In this document: positions 7,723-15,871 of the stretch, one piece after another
How the letters are laid out: every line of letters begins with the position of its first letter
Numbering within the stretch: position 1 is the first letter of the stretch
Origin: JAOUEA01 sp963734685
Lineage (GTDB): Bacteria > Actinomycetota > UBA4738 > HRBIN12
Assembly: GCA_963734685.1 (NCBI GenBank)
Contig: CAVTIC010000007.1
Coordinates: forward strand, 806,001-870,000
Direction of reading: 5' to 3'
Length of the DNA: 64,000 nucleotides
Notes under the pieces: model-generated
Database searches by the model: none
Seen by the model: the letters and a program-made list of their open reading frames with translations, nothing else
Told to the model about the DNA's origin: nothing
Position numbers and translations under genes: made by a program

Positions 7723-9471
7723 TTGCTCGCGCTCGATCGCGCGTTCACCTATGACCTGTCGGCCGAACTCGGCGGTGGCCTCGGCTCGCTCGTGCAGGTG
7801 CCGTTCCACGGTCGGTCGGTTCGTGGCTGGGTGCTCGGTCCGACCGATGACGTCCCCTCCCGGATCCTCCCCGTGAGGGCCCTCGTTTCCTCGACACGCT
7901 GGTTCGACGCGCCCGGGCTCGAACTCTGCCGATGGGTGAGCGAGCGGTACGTCGCGCCCCTCGCCACGGTGCTCGAACGCGCGACGCCTCCGCGGGTCGC
8001 CGGAGAGGAGGGATCGGAACGCCTCACGACCGCCACACCGGTACGGCATCGTGCGTCGCCGGTGCAGCCAGTGCTGGGCGGCTACGGGAACGGCGCCGAC
8101 TTGCTCTCGGCGATCCGAGCCCGGGCGAGCGGTCCCTGGGTCCTGCGTCCGGCGCCGGAACACGAAGGTGCAGCCGCCGTCGAGGCGATCGCGGCGTGCG
8201 TCGGGTCCGGGCGTCGGGCGCTGGTGGTCGTGCCCGAGGCCGATCCGGTGCCCGGCACGGCGCGCGCGATCGCCGAGGCGTTCGGCGATCGGGCCGCCGT
8301 CTTGTTGGGGGGGTCGAAGCGGGTCCGCTATCGGACGTGGCTCGACATCCAGGCCGGCCACTACGACGTGATCGTCGGGTCACGCCCGACGGTCTTCGCG
8401 CCCGTCCCAAACCTGGGGTTGATCTACATCGACCGCGAGTCGCATCCGGCGCTGCGAGAGGATCGAGCGCCCTACTACCACGTCCGCGACGTCGCGCTCG
8501 CCCGGGGCGGCATCGTGGGCGCCACCGTCGTGCTGGCAGCGCTGGCGCCGTCGTCGGAGGCGGCGGCCGTCGAGGCGACGACGGTGTCGCCTGCCCAGCG
8601 GCGATGGGTTCCGGTCGAGATCGTGAAGCCCGGGCCCGAGGGTCGCGCGCCCCGATTGGTCCGCGCCCTGCGGGAGGTCTCGCGCGCGTTCCTGTTCTCC
8701 CCGTTGCCCGGCTACGGCATCGCGGCGGTGTGCCGCTCGTGCGGACGTCCGGCCGGCTGCGCGGCCTGCGGCGGCTTGATCCGATCCGAGGAAGGGACGG
8801 TGCGATGCATCGTCTGCCACGCCGCGGGCCGGTGCCGCGCCTGCGGTTCGCGTGACTTCGGGCTGCGCCGCGGCGGCCAGGAGCGGGTGGAGGAGTGGGC
8901 GTCTCGGGTGGCCCCGGTGCCCGTGCGCCGTCTCGGCGACGCCGACCCGCCAAGGCTGCCCGTCGAGGGTGAGGTGCTCGTGGGGGGACCGGAGGACGTC
9001 CGGGACTTCGGAGCTGGCGGTCTCGATCTCGTGGCGGTGCTCGACGCCGACCTCGCCGGGCGCCGGCCTGGTCTCGCCGCTCGGGAGCGCGCGATGACGA
9101 CGTGGATGGAGGCGATCGGGTGGGCGCGCCCTGCCGGACGGGCGATCGTGCAGTCCTCGCACGCCAACGACCCCGCGATCCAGTCGTTGGTGATGGGCGA
9201 TCCTGCCCGCTTCCATCGTGACGAGCGACGGCGCCGGTCAGAGGCGGGGTTCCCGGTGGGCGCGGCAGTCTTCCGGGTCGTGGGCTCCTCGACACTCGAG
9301 GCGGAGCTCGCGGCGCTCGACCCGATCACCTTGCTCACCTCGTCTGCTGCGGGGCAGACGGTATGCTTGCTCGCGCTCGATGTCGGCCTCGTGCCTGCCT
9401 TCGGACGGGCGGTTCGTGCGCTCGCCGCACGTGATGTGGTGACGAGGGTCGAGGCTGAGCCACACCTGTGA
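7723..9471 (+). CDS. priA: PriA-like primosomal protein N' (actinobacterial type, no Walker A)
   Basis: Homologous to the replication-restart protein PriA: an N-terminal DNA-binding part (DRAFTYDLSAEL, VQVPFHGRSVRGWVLG), a helicase-like core, and zinc-binding cysteines (CRSCGRPAGCAACGG, CIVCHAAGRCRACG). The core has no GxGKT Walker A, and DEEH is replaced by DRESH, so it should not hydrolyse ATP; mycobacterial PriA is known to share this. The start is unresolved. Conserved residues begin near 7699, where the frame has no ATG/GTG/TTG; TTG at 7723 is the first usual start downstream, and the frame stays open upstream to GTG 7552 inside metK. A missing or extra base near 7675-7700 is possible. 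Confidence 0.85.
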   Translation: MLALDRAFTYDLSAELGGGLGSLVQVPFHGRSVRGWVLGPTDDVPSRILPVRALVSSTRWFDAPGLELCRWVSERYVAPLATVLERATPPRVAGEEGSERLTTATPVRHRASPVQPVLGGYGNGADLLSAIRARASGPWVLRPAPEHEGAAAVEAIAACVGSGRRALVVVPEADPVPGTARAIAEAFGDRAAVLLGGSKRVRYRTWLDIQAGHYDVIVGSRPTVFAPVPNLGLIYIDRESHPALREDRAPYYHVRDVALARGGIVGATVVLAALAPSSEAAAVEATTVSPAQRRWVPVEIVKPGPEGRAPRLVRALREVSRAFLFSPLPGYGIAAVCRSCGRPAGCAACGGLIRSEEGTVRCIVCHAAGRCRACGSRDFGLRRGGQERVEEWASRVAPVPVRRLGDADPPRLPVEGEVLVGGPEDVRDFGAGGLDLVAVLDADLAGRRPGLAARERAMTTWMEAIGWARPAGRAIVQSSHANDPAIQSLVMGDPARFHRDERRRRSEAGFPVGAAVFRVVGSSTLEAELAALDPITLLTSSAAGQTVCLLALDVGLVPAFGRAVRALAARDVVTRVEAEPHL

Positions 9472-9490
9472 CCCCGAACGGAAACACCTG

Positions 9491-10024
9491 GTGATCCTGC
9501 AGATCCGAACCCTCGGCGACCCGGTGCTGCGCGAACCCGCTCGACCCGTGGCGGCCTTCGACCGGCGACTGCGCACCCTGTGCGACGACATGATCGAGAC
9601 GATGTACGACGCGCCGGGGGTGGGTCTCGCGGGCCCGCAGGTCGGCATCTCCCTGCGCGTATTCGTCTTCGACGACGGCGAGACGGGGCCGCGGTTCATG
9701 GCCAATCCGGTCCTCACCGGCGGAGAAGGGGAACTCCGCGAGGAGGAAGGGTGCTTGTCGATCCCGGGTCCGTACCACGAGACCGAGCGGTTCGCGCGCA
9801 TCACGTGTCGGGGGCAGGACGTCGACGGGGCCTCGTTCGAGATGACCGGCGAAGGGCTCCTCGCTCGCATCTTCCAGCACGAGACCGATCACCTCGTCGG
9901 CATGCTCTACATCGACCGCCTCGACGACGAGGGGCGCCGCTCCGTGATGGCTGAACTCCGGCGCATCGAGCTCGGTCTCACGGAGCCCTCGAAGGGACGT
10001 CTGTCGCGCAGGGCCGAGGACTGA
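9491..10024 (+). CDS. def: Peptide deformylase
   Basis: Removes the formyl group from the N-terminal methionine of new proteins; a metal-dependent hydrolase. All three motifs are present: GVGLAGPQVG (about residue 43), EGCLSIPG (about 92) and HETDHL (about 134), which carry the metal ligands. 177 aa. GTG start at 9491; fmt begins four bases after the stop, so the formylation and deformylation enzymes are paired. Confidence 0.96.
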   Translation: MILQIRTLGDPVLREPARPVAAFDRRLRTLCDDMIETMYDAPGVGLAGPQVGISLRVFVFDDGETGPRFMANPVLTGGEGELREEEGCLSIPGPYHETERFARITCRGQDVDGASFEMTGEGLLARIFQHETDHLVGMLYIDRLDDEGRRSVMAELRRIELGLTEPSKGRLSRRAED

Positions 10025-10027
10025 CCC

Positions 10028-10972
10028 ATGCGCGTGGTCTTCCTGGGGAATGACCCTTGGTCCGTGCCTGCCCTCGAGTCGCTCGTCGTCGCTGCCGACG
10101 TCGATGTAGACCTGGTGGTCACGAACCCGCCACGACCGGCCGGCCGAGGTTCGCGCCTCACCCCGACGGCCGTCGCCGACGCCGCGCGGCAGCTCGACGC
10201 CGACGTCCTGGAGGTCCAAGGTGTCCGGGCCGGAGAAGGGTTCGGGGCGATCGAGCGCCTCGAGCCGGATGCGATCGTCGTCGTGGCATACGGGCAGCTG
10301 CTCACGGCAGCCGTGCTCGACCTGCCCCGCCTGGGCACCGTGAACCTGCATTTCTCGCTGCTGCCTCGCTGGCGCGGCGCCGCTCCAGTGCAGCGGGCGA
10401 TCCTCGAAGGTGACCAGACCACAGGGGTGAGTGTGATGCTGCTCGACGAAGGCCTCGACACCGGACCGGTCCTCGCGACGCTCGAGGAGCCGATCCGGCC
10501 CGATGACGACGCCGGGAGCCTGGGGAAGCGGCTCGCCGGGCTGGGTGCCCCGCTCGTGGCCGACAGCCTCCGGGCGCTCGACGCGGGCGCCGCGTCGCCC
10601 CGCGCGCAAAACCACCGTGCTGCGACGTACGCTGCGAAGCTCACGGCCGACGAGCGAACGATCGCGTGGGGTGACCCACCCGAGTCGGTCGTCCGCCGGG
10701 TGCGGGCGCTCTCGCCGACACCGGGAGCGACGACGACGTTCCGTGGCGCGTCGCTCAAGGTGCTGAAGGCACGGATCCGGGAGCGGGGAGGCACGATCGA
10801 GCCACAGTCGCGCGTGGGCGAGGTGTGGCTCGACCCCGACGGCACGCCCGTGGTCGGGGCGCTCGGCGGTGGGGTGGCCCTGGTCGAGGTCGCCCCTGCC
10901 GGACGCGCGCGCATGCCGGGAGCAGACTGGGCTCGAGGCGCCCGTCTCGAGCACGGGGAACGCTGCACGTGA
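10028..10972 (+). CDS. fmt: Methionyl-tRNA formyltransferase
   Basis: Formylates initiator Met-tRNA using 10-formyl-tetrahydrofolate. The catalytic segment reads NLHFSLLPRWRGAAPVQRA (residues about 104-122), and the N-terminal MRVVFLGNDPWSVPAL fits the family. The C-terminal OB-like domain is present. 314 aa. The stop overlaps the GTG start of rsmB (GTGA). Confidence 0.96.
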   Translation: MRVVFLGNDPWSVPALESLVVAADVDVDLVVTNPPRPAGRGSRLTPTAVADAARQLDADVLEVQGVRAGEGFGAIERLEPDAIVVVAYGQLLTAAVLDLPRLGTVNLHFSLLPRWRGAAPVQRAILEGDQTTGVSVMLLDEGLDTGPVLATLEEPIRPDDDAGSLGKRLAGLGAPLVADSLRALDAGAASPRAQNHRAATYAAKLTADERTIAWGDPPESVVRRVRALSPTPGATTTFRGASLKVLKARIRERGGTIEPQSRVGEVWLDPDGTPVVGALGGGVALVEVAPAGRARMPGADWARGARLEHGERCT

Positions 10973-12255
10973 GACAGACAGCGCGCACGGTGGCGCTCGA
11001 GGCGATCCGGCGGGTCACCGACGAAGGCGCATACTCCACGATCGTCGTCCCAGGCGCGTTGCGACGGTCGCACCTGGACGAACGCGACCGGGCGTTCGCG
11101 ACCGACCTCGCGTTCGGCACGATCCGCCATCTGCGCTCGATCGACTGGGCGCTCGACCGCGTCGCGTCCCGACCTGTGGCGCGGATGACACCGAGCGCGA
11201 GGACGGTCGTGCGGCTCGGGGCGTTCCAAGTGCTGTTCACTGACGTTGCGCCGCACGCGGCCGTGGGGGAGACGGTGGGTCTCGCCCGTGACCGCGAGCG
11301 CGGGTTCGTGAATGCGGTGCTCCGTCGGCTCTCGGTCGAGCCTCCCTCGTGGCCGACGGGCGATTCAGAGGAGGCGGTGTCCGTCCGAACCGGCATGGCC
11401 CCATGGGCGGTTCATGAACTCGGTCGCATGCTCCCGCCGGACGAGGTCGAGCCTGCGGCCGCCGGCTTCGCATCGCCGGCTCCGCTCTGCGTGCGGACCA
11501 ACACGATGGCGGTCGAGCCGGCCAGGCTCCGTGATGCGCTCCGCGAGGCTGGGCGCGATCCCCGTCCCGCGTCGCTGGATGCGACCTGCTTCCTACTCGA
11601 TGGGGGCGACCCATCGACGCTGCCCGGCTGGGCCGAGGGGTGGTTCGCGGTGCAGGATCAGGCGTCCGTATTCGTCGTGCGAGCCCTCGACCCGCAGCCG
11701 GGCGAGCGTGTGCTCGACGCCTGCGCGGCGCCCGGCGGCAAGACCGTCGCGATCGCGTCGATGGTCGGTGACGGCGGCACGACGGTGGGCGCCGATGCGC
11801 ACCCCGGCCGCTGCGCCCTCATCCGCCGGGGAGCCGATCGGCTCGGGGTGGGCCCGCTCGTGCTCGCCCAGGACGCGATCGCTCCGGCCCTTCGGGGGCC
11901 GTTCGACCGCATCCTCGTGGATGCGCCCTGTTCCGGCCTGGGATCAGCGCGGCGGCGGCCGGAGTTGTTGTGGCGCAAGCGGAAGGAAGAACTGAGCCGG
12001 CTCGCTCGCACGCAGGTCCGGATCGTGTCATCGGTCGCTGACCTGCTTGCCCCTGGTGGCCGCCTCGTCTACTCGGTGTGCACGTTCCCACGAGCCGAGA
12101 CCGACGCTGCCGCCGACGCCATCGCACGCCACCGACCAGACCTCGACCCGGTCGCGGTGGAGGGTCCGGACGGCCCGGCGACCCGCGTGCGGGTGTGGCC
12201 GCACCGCCACGGCAGCGACGGCATGTTCGTCGCGGCCTTCGTCAGGAACCGCTGA
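10969..12255 (+). CDS. rsmB: 16S rRNA cytosine-C5 methyltransferase RsmB
   Basis: Methylates C967 (E. coli numbering) of 16S rRNA. An N-terminal NusB-like RNA-binding region (residues about 1-130) precedes the SAM-binding domain with LDACAAPGGKTVAIAS. The catalytic cysteines are in DAPCSGLGSARRRP and YSVCTFPRAE. 428 aa. GTG at 10969 overlaps the fmt stop. The def-fmt-rsmB-rpe order is the usual actinobacterial one. Confidence 0.94.
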   Translation: MRQTARTVALEAIRRVTDEGAYSTIVVPGALRRSHLDERDRAFATDLAFGTIRHLRSIDWALDRVASRPVARMTPSARTVVRLGAFQVLFTDVAPHAAVGETVGLARDRERGFVNAVLRRLSVEPPSWPTGDSEEAVSVRTGMAPWAVHELGRMLPPDEVEPAAAGFASPAPLCVRTNTMAVEPARLRDALREAGRDPRPASLDATCFLLDGGDPSTLPGWAEGWFAVQDQASVFVVRALDPQPGERVLDACAAPGGKTVAIASMVGDGGTTVGADAHPGRCALIRRGADRLGVGPLVLAQDAIAPALRGPFDRILVDAPCSGLGSARRRPELLWRKRKEELSRLARTQVRIVSSVADLLAPGGRLVYSVCTFPRAETDAAADAIARHRPDLDPVAVEGPDGPATRVRVWPHRHGSDGMFVAAFVRNR

Positions 12256-12277
12256 CGCGACGGGTAGCATGGCGCGC

Positions 12278-12940
12278 GTGGGGAAGCTCGCCGCCTCGAT
12301 CCTGTCCGCCGACCTCGCGCACCTCGCCGACCAGGTCAAGCTCGTCGAGGGGCATGCCGACATCATCCATATCGACATCATGGACGGGCATTTCGTACCT
12401 CCCATCGCGCTGGGCACGGTGGTGGTCGCTTCGCTGCGACCACACACCCGTCGCACGCTGCACGGTCACCTCATGGTCGACGCACCGGAGGCTTACTTCG
12501 AGGAGCTGGCGGAGGCCGGGCTCGACGCCGTGTCCTTCCATCACGAGGCGGTGACCGACGTCGGCACGGCCGCGGACAAGGCGCGGGCAGCGGGCCTCCG
12601 TCCGGGAGTGACGATCAACATGGAGACGCCTGTCGAGGTGGTCTTCCCCGTCCTCGAACAGGTCGACGACGTGATGCTGATGAGCATCCGTCCGGGGTGG
12701 AGCGGGCAGTCCCTCAACCCGGCCGTCTACCCGCGGATCGAAGCGACTCGCCACGAGATCGACCGTCGCGGGCTCGATATCGACCTCGAGATCGATGGCG
12801 GGGTGAAGGTCGACAACGCGCGTCGCGCGGTGGATGCGGGGGTCACCGTGCTGGTGAGCGCCAGCGGGATCTTCCAGGCGGCGGACCCCGCAGAGAACGC
12901 CCGCGTGCTCCGCGCGATCGCGAACGGGGAGGCGTCGTAG
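12278..12940 (+). CDS. rpe: Ribulose-phosphate 3-epimerase
   Basis: Interconverts ribulose 5-phosphate and xylulose 5-phosphate in the pentose phosphate pathway. SILSADLAHL, IHIDIMDGHFVPP (metal ligands and catalytic Asp), SIRPGWSGQ and LEIDGGV are conserved. A -10-like TAGCAT (12265-12270) lies seven bases before GTG 12278, favouring that codon and a leaderless message; ATG at 12269 would overlap the -10 box and is the alternative. The stop is immediately followed by the ATG of the response regulator. Confidence 0.93.
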   Translation: MGKLAASILSADLAHLADQVKLVEGHADIIHIDIMDGHFVPPIALGTVVVASLRPHTRRTLHGHLMVDAPEAYFEELAEAGLDAVSFHHEAVTDVGTAADKARAAGLRPGVTINMETPVEVVFPVLEQVDDVMLMSIRPGWSGQSLNPAVYPRIEATRHEIDRRGLDIDLEIDGGVKVDNARRAVDAGVTVLVSASGIFQAADPAENARVLRAIANGEAS

Positions 12941-13870
12941 ATGGCTGAGACCATCCTCGTCGTCGACGACGACCCCGACATCGCACGCTTCGTCGAGGTG
13001 AACCTGCGATCGGCCGGCTACGACGTCGCGGTGGCCAGTGACGGTGAGGAGGCCTTGGCGCGAGCGGGCGCCTTGCGGCCGGACCTCGTCCTCCTCGACG
13101 TCATGATGCCCAGGCTCGACGGGTTCGAGGTGGCGCAGCGGCTGCGGAAGAATCCGCAGACCGCGAACACGAGCATCATCATGCTGACCGCGAAGGCGCT
13201 CTCGGCCGACAAGGTGACCGGGCTGCAGTCCGGGGCCGACGACTACATCATCAAGCCGTTCGACCCGATCGAGCTGCTCGCTCGGGTCAAGGGAACGCTC
13301 CGCCGTGCGAAGGAGATGCGCAACCTTTCACCGCTGACGGGACTGCCGGGCAACATCCGCATCCAAGAGGAGATCGAGCGTCAGGTCCGCGAAGGGCGGG
13401 AGTTCGCCGTCCTCTACTGCGACCTCGACAACTTCAAGGCGTACAACGACCAGAAGGGATTCGTTCGAGGAGACCGGTTGATCCAGTCCACCGCCCGGAT
13501 CATCCAGGATGCCGCCGTCGCACGCGATGGGGCCCAGGGCTTCGTCGGCCACGTAGGTGGCGACGACTTCGTCGTGGTGGTGCGGCCGGAGGTCGCCGAG
13601 GACGTCGCGAAGGGGATCTGCGACGCCTTCGAGTCCGCGAAGGTCGAGTTCTACGAGTCCGAAGACCTCGAGCGTGGGTTCGTGCGCCTCGAGGATCGAA
13701 AGGGTGTGATGCAGGACATCCCCCTCGTCGGCATCTCCATCGGCATCGCCTCGAGCGCCCGCCGTCCGTTCGCGCACTACGGCGAAGCCGTCTCGGTCGC
13801 GACCGAGATGAAGCAGTTCGCGAAGCGGGGGTCCGGTTCCTCCTACGCGGTCGATCAGCGTTCGGCCTGA
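12941..13870 (+). CDS. Response regulator with REC and GGDEF-like domains
   Basis: The N-terminal receiver domain (residues 1-120) has the acidic pair VVDDDPD, the phospho-acceptor in LVLLDVMMP and the Lys in IIKPFDP. A short linker leads to a diguanylate-cyclase-like domain (about 130-305) with SPLTGLPG, YCDLDNFKAYND and the signature HVGGDDF in place of GG(D/E)EF. The second acidic residue is kept as Asp, so activity is possible but unproven. It likely answers an unknown kinase by changing c-di-GMP, or by protein binding. It directly follows rpe. 309 aa. Confidence 0.88.
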   Translation: MAETILVVDDDPDIARFVEVNLRSAGYDVAVASDGEEALARAGALRPDLVLLDVMMPRLDGFEVAQRLRKNPQTANTSIIMLTAKALSADKVTGLQSGADDYIIKPFDPIELLARVKGTLRRAKEMRNLSPLTGLPGNIRIQEEIERQVREGREFAVLYCDLDNFKAYNDQKGFVRGDRLIQSTARIIQDAAVARDGAQGFVGHVGGDDFVVVVRPEVAEDVAKGICDAFESAKVEFYESEDLERGFVRLEDRKGVMQDIPLVGISIGIASSARRPFAHYGEAVSVATEMKQFAKRGSGSSYAVDQRSA

Positions 13871-13891
13871 ACCGCGGCGCATCGGTTGGGG

Positions 13892-13921
13892 TTCACCGCG
13901 GGGTGGTGACCTGCGTATACT
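13892..13921 (+). promoter_or_regulatory. Probable promoter of the rib operon
   Basis: TTCACC (13892-13897), an 18-base spacer, then TATACT (13916-13921), about 13 bases upstream of the first paired base of the FMN riboswitch. The arrangement copies that before mihF and infC. Confidence 0.6.
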
Positions 13922-13934
13922 CGCCCCAGAAGCT

Positions 13935-14057
13935 CGTTTCCGGGGCGGGGTGCAACTCCCCACCGGCGGTGAGAGTCCGCGACCCCACGGCCGCCAGCCG
14001 TGGGTGGATCCGGTGCGATTCCGGAACCGACCGTGACAGTCGGGATGGGAGGAGACG
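13935..14057 (+). ncRNA. FMN riboswitch (RFN element)
   Basis: The sequence carries the conserved RFN pieces in order: GGGGTGCAACTCCCCACCGG, CGGTGAGAGTCCGCGACCCC, a variable hairpin (cacggc...gccgtgg), and CCGACCGTGACAGTCGGGAT ending in GGGAGGAGAC. The closing stem P1 pairs CGTTTCC (13935-13941) with GGAGACG (14051-14057), using one G-U pair. It binds FMN in the mRNA leader and controls the riboflavin genes just downstream. Confidence 0.95.
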
Positions 14058-14108
14058 GGCACACGGCCCGGCCGCGCGCTGGCGTGGTCCGCGACCGCCG
14101 TGCGCCTG

Positions 14109-14147
14109 ATCGTGCCCACCCGCTCCGGGCGGGGAGTGAGGCACGAT
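14109..14147 (+). promoter_or_regulatory. Hairpin hiding the ribD ribosome site and start codon
   Basis: ATCGTGCC (14109-14116) is the exact reverse complement of GGCACGAT (14140-14147), whose last two bases are the AT of the ribD ATG. Inside, CCCGC (14119-14123) pairs with GCGGG (14129-14133), covering the GGGGAG ribosome site at 14131-14136. GGGCAC (14057-14062), just 3' of riboswitch P1, could instead pair with GTGCCC (14112-14117) and open the start. This looks like the expression platform. Confidence 0.7.
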
Positions 14148-15255
14148 GGAGTCGATCGACGAACGACACATGCGACGGGCGCTGTCCCTCGCTGAGCGTG
14201 GCTGGGGACGGGTCTCGCCCAATCCACTGGTCGGCGCCGTGGTCGTGCGCGATGGCATCGTCGTCGGCGAGGGCTGGCACGAGGGTCCGGGCACCGTTCA
14301 CGCCGAGGCGATGGCGTTGGCCGCCGCGGGAGCCCAGGCACGCGGTGCCACGGTCGTCTGCACCCTCGAACCCTGCAACCGCTTCGGTCGGACCCCGCCC
14401 TGCACGCGAGCCCTCATCGAGACGGGGGTAACTCGCGTCGTCGTCGCCGCCACCGATCCCAACCTCGGAGTGGACGAACCCGGGCTGGGTGAGCTCCGCA
14501 CTGCCGGCATCGCCGCCGAGGCGGGTGTGCTCGAGGCGGAGGCCCGCGAGCTGAACGTCGCCTTCGAACGACACGTCACCACCGGCCGCCCCTTCGTCGT
14601 GCTGAAGATGGCTTCAAGCCTCGACGGGAAGACGGCAGCCCCCGACGGCTCCTCGAAGTGGATCACGGGGTCGGAAGCTCGCGACGACGTGCAGCGCCTT
14701 CGAGCCTGGGCGGACGCGATCGTCGTGGGCGCCGGCACGGCGATCGCCGACGATCCCTCGCTCACGGTTCGGGCTCCCGAGTTCGAGGCTGCCCGCCCTC
14801 CGTTGCGGGTCGTGATCGACACCGCAGGACGCGTGCCACCGACGCTGCGGTCGTTCGACGGATCGGCGCCAACCTTGGTGGCCACGACCGACCGCACGGC
14901 GGAGGACCGGATCGATGCGTGGACCGCGGCGGGGGCCGATGTCGTGGTGCTCGATCGAGACGTCGCGGGCGGTGTGTCGCTCGCCGCGCTCCTCGACATC
15001 CTGGGCAAGCGCGACGTCCAGGGACTGTTGATCGAGGGCGGCGCCACGCTTGCGTGGAGCGCGATCCGCGACGACGTGGTGGATCGCATGGTCGTCTATC
15101 TCGCGCCCGTCCTGATCGGCGGCGCGGCCGCCCCGTCGATGCTCGCCGGTGAAGGGTTCTCTCCGGTCGACCGAGCGCTGAAGTTGCAGCGGGTGACGGT
15201 GGAGCCGGTCGGTCGGGATCTGAAGGTGGTGGCAGATGTTCACGGGGATCGTTGA
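14146..15255 (+). CDS. ribD: Riboflavin biosynthesis deaminase/reductase RibD
   Basis: Performs deamination and then reduction of the pyrimidine intermediate of riboflavin synthesis. The N-terminal deaminase domain has the zinc motif HAEAMAL and CTLEPCNRFGRTPPC; the C-terminal reductase domain starts about residue 150 (VVLKMASSLDGKTA) with GAGTAIADDPSLTVR and LLIEGGATLAW. 369 aa. The gene lies directly below the FMN riboswitch and its end overlaps ribE by 20 bases. Confidence 0.96.
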   Translation: MESIDERHMRRALSLAERGWGRVSPNPLVGAVVVRDGIVVGEGWHEGPGTVHAEAMALAAAGAQARGATVVCTLEPCNRFGRTPPCTRALIETGVTRVVVAATDPNLGVDEPGLGELRTAGIAAEAGVLEAEARELNVAFERHVTTGRPFVVLKMASSLDGKTAAPDGSSKWITGSEARDDVQRLRAWADAIVVGAGTAIADDPSLTVRAPEFEAARPPLRVVIDTAGRVPPTLRSFDGSAPTLVATTDRTAEDRIDAWTAAGADVVVLDRDVAGGVSLAALLDILGKRDVQGLLIEGGATLAWSAIRDDVVDRMVVYLAPVLIGGAAAPSMLAGEGFSPVDRALKLQRVTVEPVGRDLKVVADVHGDR

Positions 15256-15871
15256 GGAGATGGGCGTGGTCCGGTCGCTGCTGGACCGCCGGCTCGTCGT
15301 TGGGTGCCGTACGGTCACGGCCGACAGCGGGGTCGGCTCGTCTGTCGCGGTGAACGGGGTCTGCCTCACGGTGGTCGAGCGGGGTGACGACCACGTCGCA
15401 TTCGACCTCTCCGAAGAGACGATCGCCCGCACGGCGCTGCGGGGGCTCGTACCCGGCTCGCCGGTGAACCTGGAACGACCGGTCACGCTGGCCGCCCGCC
15501 TCGGCGGTCATGTCGTGCAGGGGCACGTCGACGGGGTCGCCCACGTGGCCTCCTCGACACCCGACGACGGGGGCGGGGTGCGGCTCCGACTGCGCATCCC
15601 CTCGAACCTGCGCCGGTACACGGTCGAGAAGGGGTCGATCACGGTCGACGGTGTGAGCCTCACGGTTGCCGACCAGCACGACGACGGCGTGTCGATCGCA
15701 CTGATCCCGCACACGCTCGCGGTGACGACGCTCGGGCGCGCCGGACCGGGGGATCCCGTGAACGTCGAGGTGGACATGATCGCGAGATACGTGGAACGGC
15801 TGATGACCGGATCCCCGGGCATGGTCGAAACGCCAGACGAACCGGCTCACGGAGCAGGAGGACGAGGATGA
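15236..15871 (+). CDS. ribE: Riboflavin synthase alpha chain
   Basis: Converts two 6,7-dimethyl-8-ribityllumazine molecules to riboflavin. Two tandem lumazine-binding domains are visible: MFTGIVEEMGVV...VNGVCLTVV and GHVVQGHVDGVA...VDGVSLTVA. 211 aa. The start lies inside the ribD end and the stop overlaps the ribBA ATG (ATGA), so the four rib genes are tightly coupled. Confidence 0.95.
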   Translation: MFTGIVEEMGVVRSLLDRRLVVGCRTVTADSGVGSSVAVNGVCLTVVERGDDHVAFDLSEETIARTALRGLVPGSPVNLERPVTLAARLGGHVVQGHVDGVAHVASSTPDDGGGVRLRLRIPSNLRRYTVEKGSITVDGVSLTVADQHDDGVSIALIPHTLAVTTLGRAGPGDPVNVEVDMIARYVERLMTGSPGMVETPDEPAHGAGGRG

